From positions 1-6,967 of the forward strand of contig JAIKWN010000224.1 in NCBI GenBank assembly GCA_024684665.1: 6,967 nt of DNA, given 5' to 3'. Shown in pieces: positions 1-5,584 of the stretch. The position numbers and the translations under genes are program-made. The notes beneath the pieces were generated by a model. The model was not told the DNA's origin. It ran no database searches and saw nothing but the letters and a program-made list of their open reading frames with translations. Source of the DNA: Clostridiales bacterium (lineage in GTDB: Bacteria; Bacillota_A; Clostridia; Christensenellales; Aristaeellaceae). Each line of letters opens with the position of its first letter. Positions within the stretch are counted from its first letter, which is position 1.

Positions 1-610
1 TCGGATCGTTCAGGGGCATTTTGCAGACATTGACCACCGTATTGCCCAGCTTGATGATATTATTGGCAGTCTTGTTTCAGAGCACGAGGGACACATCTCT
101 CTTCTCTGTACGATCCCCGGGATCGACCGGCGTACAGCGATTACGATCCTTTCCGAAATTGGCACGGATATGACGCAGTTTGGTTCCTCCAAACGCCTTT
201 GCAATTGGGCGGGTCTGGCTCCTGCCAGCAATCAATCTGCAGGCAAAAAGAAGTCTGTCAGTATTTCCCGTGCTGGTGTTTACTTGAAGCCTGCCCTGGT
301 CGAGGCTGCCCATGCTGCTGTGAAATCCACGGAAAAGCAGCCGTATTACCGTATCAAGTATGAGCGCTTGATGCGGCGTCGGGGCAAGAAGCGCGCTGTC
401 ATCGCGATCGCCAGAATGATTCTGACTGCGATCTACGTAATGCTCTCTACCGGTGAAGTCTTTAATCCAAGCGATTTGGAGAAGTACGATATGCCGGAAG
501 GTCTCAAAAAGAAGCATACCTTTTCTTCCGCAAAAGAAGCGGTTAAGCTGCTGGTATCTCATGGGCTGATTCCGGAAGGGTCAATATCCTTGGACGCTTT
601 AGCCAGTTAG
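1..610 (+). CDS. IS110-family transposase (DEDD/serine recombinase), C-terminal part, 5' end outside window
   Basis: The reading frame is open from base 2 to the TAG at 608-610, giving 202 visible codons. The N-terminal RuvC-like DEDD domain lies outside the window, so this is the C-terminal half of an IS110-type transposase. Visible in order are a helical linker, a helix-hairpin-helix-like IPGI motif (bases 113-124), then CNWAGLAP and NQSAGKKKS, followed by a basic helical tail with YYRIKYERLMRRRGKKRA. The GLxP...SxGK block is the hallmark of the Transposase_20 domain. By family analogy its serine (codon 236-238) is the likely catalytic serine of the composite active site. The frame is undamaged here. 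Base composition is visibly less GC-rich than in the genes to the right, which fits horizontal arrival. The ATG at 170 is internal to the domain and not the start. Whether the element is intact or active cannot be judged from this part. Confidence 0.93.
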   Translation, partial: RIVQGHFADIDHRIAQLDDIIGSLVSEHEGHISLLCTIPGIDRRTAITILSEIGTDMTQFGSSKRLCNWAGLAPASNQSAGKKKSVSISRAGVYLKPALVEAAHAAVKSTEKQPYYRIKYERLMRRRGKKRAVIAIARMILTAIYVMLSTGEVFNPSDLEKYDMPEGLKKKHTFSSAKEAVKLLVSHGLIPEGSISLDALAS

Positions 611-634
611 CTTTCTTGCAGATAGGATATTTCC

Positions 635-660
635 GCATCCTTTGGGATGCTTTCTTTGTT
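635..660 (+). terminator. Terminator-like hairpin behind the transposase gene
   Basis: A perfect 6-bp stem, GCATCC (635-640) and GGATGC (645-650), closes a TTTG tetraloop and is followed at once by TTTCTTTGTT (651-660), which is T-rich but interrupted. It starts 24 bases after the transposase stop and would end that transcript before the next promoter. The stem is short, so termination may be partial. Confidence 0.55.
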
Positions 661-685
661 GCGCCTGTTTTCTCTCCTGGGCTGC

Positions 686-763
686 CCCTAACCGTTTACG
701 ATGTTTTCACAGTATGCTCCTTTCTCAGCAATACGATATCATCATATTGAAAAACGGGAAGGG
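686..763 (+). other. Imperfect inverted repeat that could fold into a structured RNA or form part of the IS right end
   Basis: CCCTAACCGTTT (686-697) pairs with AAACGGGAAGGG (752-763) at 10 of 12 positions across a 54-base interior. Inside, CAATA (729-733) can pair with TATTG (745-749). No gene is convincing here. In IS110/IS1111 elements the non-coding end carries the guide (bridge or seek) RNA. In the IS1111 group that region lies downstream of the transposase, as it would here. Assignment as such an RNA is inference: I see no proven loop matching an element/target junction. Confidence 0.25.
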
Positions 764-781
764 ATGCAAGATGGTTCGCTC

Positions 782-801
782 CGTTTACGGGCGTTTACGG
801 G
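782..801 (+). repeat. Tandem 10-bp direct repeat (CGTTTACGGG twice)
   Basis: CGTTTACGGG occurs at 782-791 and again at 792-801 with no mismatch. The related 9-mer CCGTTTACG is found at 692-700 and at 781-789. The tandem pair ends 33 bases before the -35 box at 835, a spacing where an activator could bind. It could equally be a remnant of the insertion-sequence end. Confidence 0.6.
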
Positions 802-834
802 CTGTTTCGACGGCCCAGGAAGAGACGGACAAGG

Positions 835-863
835 TTGACAGCCGCCAACCATGCTGTTACAAT
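835..863 (+). promoter_or_regulatory. Near-consensus sigma-A promoter for the envelope/dap operon
   Basis: TTGACA (835-840, six of six consensus) and TACAAT (858-863, five of six) are separated by exactly 17 bases. Transcription would begin near 870, giving a leader of about 56 nt before the ATG at 926. The ATG at 851 sits inside the promoter spacer, so it cannot be the translation start of the gene that follows. Confidence 0.85.
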
Positions 864-868
864 CTGCG

Positions 869-907
869 CGAACCGGTATGAGGCGCGGACGTCCGGCCGT
901 CGGTTCG
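869..907 (+). promoter_or_regulatory. Leader stem-loop ending just before the Shine-Dalgarno site
   Basis: CGAACCG (869-875) and CGGTTCG (901-907) form a perfect 7-bp stem around a GC-rich loop, which itself contains the self-complementary CGGACGTCCG (886-895). The stem begins at the predicted transcription start and ends four bases before the ribosome site at 911. It could stabilise the mRNA 5' end or tune translation. No known riboswitch class is recognised. Confidence 0.4.
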
Positions 908-910
908 GAA

Positions 911-918
911 AGAAGGGA
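911..918 (+). promoter_or_regulatory. Ribosome binding site deciding the start at 926
   Basis: AGAAGGGA lies seven bases before ATG 926. The upstream in-frame ATGs at 851 (inside the promoter) and 878 (inside the leader stem-loop) have no comparable site. Confidence 0.75.
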
Positions 919-925
919 CGAATGC

Positions 926-2701
926 ATGGAAAAGGCGCGCGGCAGTTCGCCGCTTTTCCGGATCGTTTGCTCCCTGTTTTTCCTCGCGTCCCTGGCAGTT
1001 GACGCAATGCTTCTTCTGTATGCCGCGGAACTGATCGCGAGGCGGAATGGAGACGGGATCCTCGTCTGGTCCGCCGCGCGGCCAGACCAGTTGGCGACCT
1101 GCGTGACGCTGCTCTTTCTGCTACTGCTCTCGGCCGTTTCGCTTTTCCCGGTCCGCCGCGGGATCCGGCTGATCCATACGCTTGCCCTGCTGCTTTTTAC
1201 GGTCAGCTACTTTAAGCTGGATTATCGGGGAGAGCCTCTGCTGCTCACGGATTTTTTCCAGGCAAAGGAAGGCATCGCTATTGCGGGTAAGCTGCGCCTT
1301 TTCCCGCCATGGTACCTGATCCTCTGCTGGGCTGCTCTCTTTGTTTTTATTCCTTTGCTATTTCCGAAAAAGAGGCTTCCGTTTCCAATGGTTCCCCGAC
1401 TGTGCCTTGGCGCCGCGGCGGCAGTAGGTTTCGGCTTTGGCCTGACGCGGGCGGCCGCCATGCCGTTAACGCCTTCCTGGCAGTATACTGCGCTTTACGA
1501 ATACAACGGGTTTTTCCTGGGGCTGCTGTCCACGCGGCCGCGGCAGGAACTGACTCGGCCGGAAGATTACTCACGGGAGCGTATCTTCTCGGTTCTGGGG
1601 GAAGCGGACGGGGAAGGGAGCGCCACTCCGGAAATCAGGCCGGATATCTTCTTCGTCATGAGCGAATCCCTTTTCGATCTCGCTTCCGTCACAGATCTTA
1701 AAATGACCGCGGATCCGCTTGAAGGGATGTGGGCCCTCATGGAAGAAGGGATCGGCGCAGAGGCCATCACGCCCGGGTACGGCGGTGGTACCTTCTATTC
1801 GGAATACGAAGTACTGACGGGCTATCGCTCCAAGGATACGCCGTCTCGCCTCTATTACGATACAGAAATCATCCGGGACGGAATGAAGAGTGTGGTTTCC
1901 GCTCTCAAAGCGCAGGGCTATGAGACCGCGGCGCTGCACCCGAATACGGGCATGTACTACAACCGGGTCAGAAGCTACAAAGCGTTGGGATTTGATCGGC
2001 GGCTGTTCAAAAGCGAACTCGGGAAATTCGATACGTATATCGGACCCTACCCCTCCGACCGAGATCTGTTCGCGAAAGTACTCGCCTTGTACGAAAAAGA
2101 CCGGAAGGAAGACACGCCGCACTTTTATCACATCGTCACCTACCAGAACCACGGTGCTTACGGGTATTCCTACGACCGCAAGGATATTCGCGTGCTGAAT
2201 CGGGAAGGCGAAGAAAAGAACATGGCCGAGAATTACGCGAACGCGGTTCTTACCCATGTAGAAGCGCTGAACGATTTCGTGGATGCCCTCCGGGAGAGCC
2301 CCCGTCCCGTGCTTCTCGTGCTGTGGGGGGATCACGCGCCGGCGGTGGGCGCCTTCGGGGTAAAGCTTCCCGTCGGGGCGGCGACAAAGTCGAAATTTTA
2401 TACGACGCCCCTGTTGATCTGGAACAATTACGGAGCCCGGTATGAGTGGCCCCGCAAATACACTCCGACCTACCGGATCGGGGCCAGGATCCTGTATCTC
2501 CTCGGAATGGAGACAGACAGGTACGACCGATGGCTCGCACTGTCGGATACGCCGGACATGGTCACCGCCCTCGGCATCCTGGAGAAGAATGGCCGCTTTT
2601 ATGAGGACAGGGCGGATTATGACGCCCTGGATGCGGACATGAAACTGCTCCATTACGACCGGCTTCTCGGGGAAAACTACGCGGAGGAGGCGTCGCCGTG
2701 A
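926..2701 (+). CDS. LTA synthase/phosphoglycerol-transferase-like membrane sulfatase-fold protein
   Basis: A 591-residue membrane enzyme. It probably transfers phosphoglycerol or a similar group onto a cell-envelope polymer or glycolipid outside the cell. Five hydrophobic segments are visible at about residues 11-37, 56-75, 80-96, 129-146 and 158-178, followed by a long extracytoplasmic sulfatase-type domain from about 238. This is the LtaS layout. Active-site landmarks are present: E247 in FFVMSESLFD, the likely nucleophile T289 in GGGTFYSEYEVLTG, H409 in YQNHGAY, and D469/H470 in WGDHAP. By analogy with LtaS these bind the metal and form the phospho-threonine intermediate. The GGGT...EVLTG form is common in LTA-synthase-like proteins of Clostridia, which are not all true LTA synthases, so I give no gene symbol. 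The start at 926 rests on the ribosome site at 911-918. The stop overlaps the next gene's GTG start. The fold is sure; the substrate is not. Confidence 0.9.
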   Translation: MEKARGSSPLFRIVCSLFFLASLAVDAMLLLYAAELIARRNGDGILVWSAARPDQLATCVTLLFLLLLSAVSLFPVRRGIRLIHTLALLLFTVSYFKLDYRGEPLLLTDFFQAKEGIAIAGKLRLFPPWYLILCWAALFVFIPLLFPKKRLPFPMVPRLCLGAAAAVGFGFGLTRAAAMPLTPSWQYTALYEYNGFFLGLLSTRPRQELTRPEDYSRERIFSVLGEADGEGSATPEIRPDIFFVMSESLFDLASVTDLKMTADPLEGMWALMEEGIGAEAITPGYGGGTFYSEYEVLTGYRSKDTPSRLYYDTEIIRDGMKSVVSALKAQGYETAALHPNTGMYYNRVRSYKALGFDRRLFKSELGKFDTYIGPYPSDRDLFAKVLALYEKDRKEDTPHFYHIVTYQNHGAYGYSYDRKDIRVLNREGEEKNMAENYANAVLTHVEALNDFVDALRESPRPVLLVLWGDHAPAVGAFGVKLPVGAATKSKFYTTPLLIWNNYGARYEWPRKYTPTYRIGARILYLLGMETDRYDRWLALSDTPDMVTALGILEKNGRFYEDRADYDALDADMKLLHYDRLLGENYAEEASP

Positions 2702-3102
2702 TTCGGATGGCAGAGAGAATCGGGCTGTTGCGCTTCCTCGCGCTCCTGCTGCTTCTCGCGGCGGCTATCCTCGGATTCGGGCGGCGTTTCGCTGCGACGG
2801 AGAAGCCGGAGCTGTATGCGGCGGAACTGGAACCGACACAGCCGGAAGCTGCTCCGACCAAGACGGTCAGCGTGCGGTTTTCCGGTATGTCCCTTTTCCG
2901 CGTGAACGCGCTGTATGTAAACGGGAGACGGGTTCCTGTCCGCTACAGAGAGAACATCGGTTATTCGGACTGCCGCCTCTCTGTGGACGAGGGAGTCTTT
3001 TCGCCAGGGGAAACCTGCCGTATTTCGGTCGGGAAGCAGTACCCGATTTCCTTCGGCGTCATCTACAGAAGTAATACGATCGAATTTTCGCCCGGGTCGT
3101 AA
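2698..3102 (+). CDS. Small membrane-anchored extracytoplasmic protein of unknown function
   Basis: A 134-residue protein not recognised as a named family. One hydrophobic segment at about residues 8-27 follows a short basic N-terminus, with R29-R30 behind it. It is either a membrane anchor or an uncleaved signal. After a Pro/Glu-rich linker (about 34-54) comes a compact domain of about 75 residues, rich in predicted beta-strands, with VNALYVNGRRVPV and SNTIEF near its ends. This is the look of an Ig/IPT-type sandwich, but that is inference. Two cysteines (C92, C107) could form a disulfide outside the cell. The GTG start at 2698 overlaps the preceding stop (GTGA) and has GAGGAGG at 2684-2690, seven bases upstream; ATG 2707 is too far from that site. 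The coupling to the LTA-synthase-like gene suggests a partner or accessory subunit of that enzyme. Confidence 0.8.
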   Translation: MIRMAERIGLLRFLALLLLLAAAILGFGRRFAATEKPELYAAELEPTQPEAAPTKTVSVRFSGMSLFRVNALYVNGRRVPVRYRENIGYSDCRLSVDEGVFSPGETCRISVGKQYPISFGVIYRSNTIEFSPGS

Positions 3103-3126
3103 CCGCCCGGCGGGACGGAACCCGGG
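3091..3126 (+). promoter_or_regulatory. Inverted repeat bridging a stop codon and the next ribosome site
   Basis: CCCGGGT (3091-3097) and ACCCGGG (3120-3126) are perfect 7-bp complements, with a smaller CCC/GGG hairpin possible inside. The right arm takes up part of GGGGAGAG (3124-3131), the ribosome site of the acetyltransferase gene. The left arm lies in the last codons of the previous gene. A ribosome finishing that gene would melt the structure, which suggests translational coupling across the gap. No T-tract follows, so it is unlikely to be a terminator. Confidence 0.4.
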
Positions 3127-3136
3127 GAGAGACGAG

Positions 3137-3952
3137 ATGAGAATTTATCAGCCGGCCATGGGCGTGGGAACCGCCTATCCGGAGGACAGCTTCGTCGTGA
3201 TAGACGATTTCGGCGCGGAAGCCGGGCGCGGAGGCGTCAGTGCGCGGATGCTGCCCCGCATGTATCCCATGCGGCCGCTGTCCGTCGAAATGAGCTTCCA
3301 AGCGGAGGAACCGGCGCGGGATCTGCTCTTCGGAGCCCTTTCTGCCCGGGCGGAACGGCTACGGGCGCAGGAGGGATCTCCCGCAGCGCGGCTCTTTACC
3401 CGCTGCGCCCTCCGGGACGAAGCCCGCAAAGCGTATTTTATGCGCATGGGTTTTGACGATTACGATGGGGTGGAGCTGTACGCCTTGGACGTCGAAAAAA
3501 ACGCTCTTGAACGCAGGATCTATCCGCCTCTGGGCACGGAGATCGTGCAGGTGGATCTCTCCACCCGCCCCCGGCGCGAGTTGTTCGTGTCTGACCTCGC
3601 CCAGGCTGGCGCGCCGGAGCATGCGCCGGAGTGGCTGGAGGACCGGATGCGGGGGGAAGTATTTCTGGCCCTCGCCATCTATCGGGAGCGCGACGCAGCT
3701 TCACAGCTGCTCATCACGGGAAACCGCCGGGAAGCCATGCTGGACATCGTCACCACTGCGCCAAAGTGGCAAGGGAAAGGCGCTGCAACCGCCCTTGTCG
3801 CGGAGGCCGTGCGGCTACTGTCGCAGCAGGGCGTGCCATGGCTGACAGCACGGGCGGAACGGAGGAACGCGGCGGCCAGCCGGTTATTCCGTCTCTGTGC
3901 TTTCGACTGGGTGCGGACGGAAGAGCTGCTTTTGGGGGAGGATCTGGGCTGA
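3137..3952 (+). CDS. GNAT-family N-acetyltransferase with tandem GNAT-like halves
   Basis: A 271-residue, apparently cytosolic protein with no signal or membrane segment. The C-terminal half is a clear GNAT fold that would transfer an acetyl group from acetyl-CoA to an amine. It has motif A, IVTTAPKWQGKGAATAL (about residues 204-220), with the QGKGAA pyrophosphate loop, and the end signature ERRNAAASRLFRLCAF (241-256). The N-terminal half (about 80-118) ends with AYFMRMGFDDYDGVELYAL, which resembles the closing strand of another GNAT domain, but I see no acetyl-CoA loop in it. It is probably a degenerate structural copy, as in several two-domain GNAT enzymes. The substrate cannot be predicted. 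The gene lies 34 bases after the previous gene and 31 before dapA. The ATG has GGGGAGAG at 3124-3131, five bases upstream. Confidence 0.85.
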   Translation: MRIYQPAMGVGTAYPEDSFVVIDDFGAEAGRGGVSARMLPRMYPMRPLSVEMSFQAEEPARDLLFGALSARAERLRAQEGSPAARLFTRCALRDEARKAYFMRMGFDDYDGVELYALDVEKNALERRIYPPLGTEIVQVDLSTRPRRELFVSDLAQAGAPEHAPEWLEDRMRGEVFLALAIYRERDAASQLLITGNRREAMLDIVTTAPKWQGKGAATALVAEAVRLLSQQGVPWLTARAERRNAAASRLFRLCAFDWVRTEELLLGEDLG

Positions 3953-3983
3953 AGGGGCCATTGGGAGAACAGGAGGTACGGAA

Positions 3984-4859
3984 ATGAAGCGTTTTTCGGG
4001 CAGCTTTGTGGCGCTGGTAACACCGTTCCACGGGGACGGGAGTGTCAACTTTGAAAAGCTCCGGGAGCTGGTGGAGTGGCAGATCGGACAGGGAACGGAC
4101 GGCATTGTCGCCCTGGGCACCACGGGTGAATCCAGCACTATGAGCCACGAGGAGGACGACGACGTCGCCCGCTGCATCCTGGAAACAGCGGCGGGGCGCG
4201 TTCCCGTCATCTGCGGCGCGGGTTCAAACAGCACGGAGACCCAGCTGATGAAAAGTCGCAGGTACGCCGACATGGGTGCGGACGGTCTCCTACTCATCAC
4301 ACCTTATTATGTGAAAGCCAATGATGAAGGCATGTACAGGCATTTCGCCACGGTGGCGGACGCGGTGGATACGCCCATCATCCTTTACAATGTACCGGGG
4401 CGCACAGGCTGCTCCATTTCCGTGGCTTGCGCGAAGCGGCTTGCCGCGCATCCGAACATCGCGGGCATCAAAGAAGCCAGCGGTAACATCTCCTATGCCG
4501 CGGATATCGCGAGGCTAGTATCGGACGACTTCGTCATGCTCTCCGGCAACGACGATATGATCGTTCCGATCCTCAGCCTGGGCGGAAGCGGCGTAATTTC
4601 CGTCCTCGCGAACGTCTGCCCCGCAGCGACGCACGAGATGGTCGCCTCCTACCTCGCGGGGAACGTTGCGCGGGCGCGTGACCTGCAGCTTCAGTACCTC
4701 GATCTGGTGCACGCCCTATTCTGCGAAGTGAACCCCATCCCGGTGAAGGAAGCCATGAACCAGCTTGGCATGGCGGTGGGCGGCTACCGCCTGCCCCTGT
4801 GCGAGATCTCCCCGGCGGGGCGGGCGCGGGTCGCGGACGCGCTGGAGGCTCTGCGATGA
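3984..4859 (+). CDS. dapA: 4-hydroxy-tetrahydrodipicolinate synthase
   Basis: DapA condenses pyruvate with aspartate semialdehyde, the first committed step towards diaminopimelate and lysine; it is a cytosolic TIM barrel. The 291 residues match the usual length. Key residues are present: T46/T47 in GTTGES, Y109 in TPYY, Y135 and R140 in YNVPGRTG, and the Schiff-base lysine K163 in GIKEASG. These match E. coli T44, T45, Y107, Y133, R138 and K161 at a constant offset of two. At the lysine-feedback site, S50, H55, N82 and Y108 are kept, but E. coli H56 and E84 are replaced by D58 and T86, so lysine inhibition may be weak or absent. The ATG at 3984 is chosen because AGGAGG (3971-3976) lies seven bases upstream and the protein then starts at the family's usual point. 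The frame is open back to 3897, but that extension overlaps the GNAT gene. The stop overlaps the dapB start. Confidence 0.97.
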   Translation: MKRFSGSFVALVTPFHGDGSVNFEKLRELVEWQIGQGTDGIVALGTTGESSTMSHEEDDDVARCILETAAGRVPVICGAGSNSTETQLMKSRRYADMGADGLLLITPYYVKANDEGMYRHFATVADAVDTPIILYNVPGRTGCSISVACAKRLAAHPNIAGIKEASGNISYAADIARLVSDDFVMLSGNDDMIVPILSLGGSGVISVLANVCPAATHEMVASYLAGNVARARDLQLQYLDLVHALFCEVNPIPVKEAMNQLGMAVGGYRLPLCEISPAGRARVADALEALR

Positions 4860-5584
4860 AGAAGATCGCACTCGTCGGCGACGGCCGCATGGGGAAGGTA
4901 CTGGAATCCCTCGCCCGGGAGGCGGATGTCAGCGTTGTCGGAATGGTCGGCTATGATCATGCGAAGCGGCTTTCGGAGATTCCCGGCATCGGGACTGCGG
5001 ATTGCGCGTTGGATTTTTCCTATCCGGGGAACCTGCAGCCCCTGATGGAAGATGCAAAGGCGCTACGTCTCCCCCTTGTCATCGGCACTACCGGTCTTTC
5101 GGAGCAGCAGGGTGAGGAGATCTGCAAAGCGGCGGAGATCCTGCCCATTGTCTGGGCGGATAACTTCTCCATGGGCGTTACCGTTCTCCTGCGCCTGGCA
5201 AGGCAGGCGGCTGCCGCCCTGCCCTCCTATGACATCGAGCTGACGGAGACGCACCATCGCATGAAGGAAGATGCGCCCAGCGGAACGGCAAAAGCGCTTC
5301 TGCGCGCGGTGGATCCGGAGAAAAAGCACCCCCTGCTTTTTGGGCGGGAAGGGCGGCCCGGTTCCCGGGGACGGGAAATCGGCGTTCATTCTCTGCGGGG
5401 CGGAACGGTCGCCGGCGAGCATCGGCTGCAGTTCTTTGGCCCTCTTGAAGAGCTGGAGCTGCGGCACCGAGCGGACAGCCGAGAAGTCTTCGCACGGGGC
5501 GCCATGCGAGCAGCGGAATTCGTCTGCACAGCTGCGCCGGGGCTGTACACGATGGAAGACGTGTTGTTCAGGAGGGAAGCTTGA
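4856..5584 (+). CDS. dapB: 4-hydroxy-tetrahydrodipicolinate reductase
   Basis: DapB reduces the DapA product with NAD(P)H to tetrahydrodipicolinate. At 242 residues it is shorter than E. coli DapB (273), in the range of the short forms. The Rossmann start is IALVGDGRMGK, with a loop one residue shorter than the GxxGRMG of E. coli. DFSYP (53-57), GTTGL (77-81) and ADNFSMGV (101-108) follow. The signature ETHHRMKEDAPSGTA (131-145) holds H133, H134 and K137, equivalent to E. coli H159, H160 and K163, and the PSGTA substrate loop. HSLRGGTVAGEH (178-189) and ARGAMRAAEF are also typical. The ATG overlaps the dapA stop (ATGA), with GGAGG at 4844-4848 seven bases upstream, so DapA and DapB are translationally coupled. 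The frame is open back to 4799 inside dapA, but that has no family support. Confidence 0.97.
   Translation: MKKIALVGDGRMGKVLESLAREADVSVVGMVGYDHAKRLSEIPGIGTADCALDFSYPGNLQPLMEDAKALRLPLVIGTTGLSEQQGEEICKAAEILPIVWADNFSMGVTVLLRLARQAAAALPSYDIELTETHHRMKEDAPSGTAKALLRAVDPEKKHPLLFGREGRPGSRGREIGVHSLRGGTVAGEHRLQFFGPLEELELRHRADSREVFARGAMRAAEFVCTAAPGLYTMEDVLFRREA

Larger units (their letters stand above)
1..763 (+). mobile_element. IS110-family insertion sequence, right part; right boundary uncertain
   Basis: The transposase fragment ending at 610 marks the element. IS110-family elements often lack conventional terminal inverted repeats and make little or no target duplication, so the right end cannot be read directly. 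It must lie between 610 and the promoter of the next gene at 835. I place it provisionally at the end of the imperfect inverted repeat at 686-763. The tandem repeat at 782-801 could be part of the element or of the host flank. Confidence 0.5.

Noticed and set aside
77..562. 161-codon open frame on the - strand
   Set aside because: It is the shadow of the IS110 transposase frame, which carries the recognisable motifs.
642..881. 79-codon + strand frame in the intergenic region
   Set aside because: It starts inside the terminator-like hairpin, runs through the promoter at 835-863, has no good ribosome site, and its product looks random.
851..925. Upstream ATGs (851 and 878) as the start of the LTA-synthase-like gene
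   Set aside because: ATG 851 lies within the promoter spacer and ATG 878 within the leader stem-loop; neither has a ribosome site, whereas ATG 926 does.
1571..2653. 360-codon open frame on the - strand
   Set aside because: It is antisense to the LTA-synthase-like gene, whose active-site motifs run through the whole stretch; no ribosome site or family features support the minus-strand frame.
3953..3983. Possible lysine riboswitch or promoter upstream of dapA
   Set aside because: Only 31 bases separate it from the preceding gene, filled mostly by the ribosome site; there is no room for a lysine riboswitch and no -35/-10 pair is seen.
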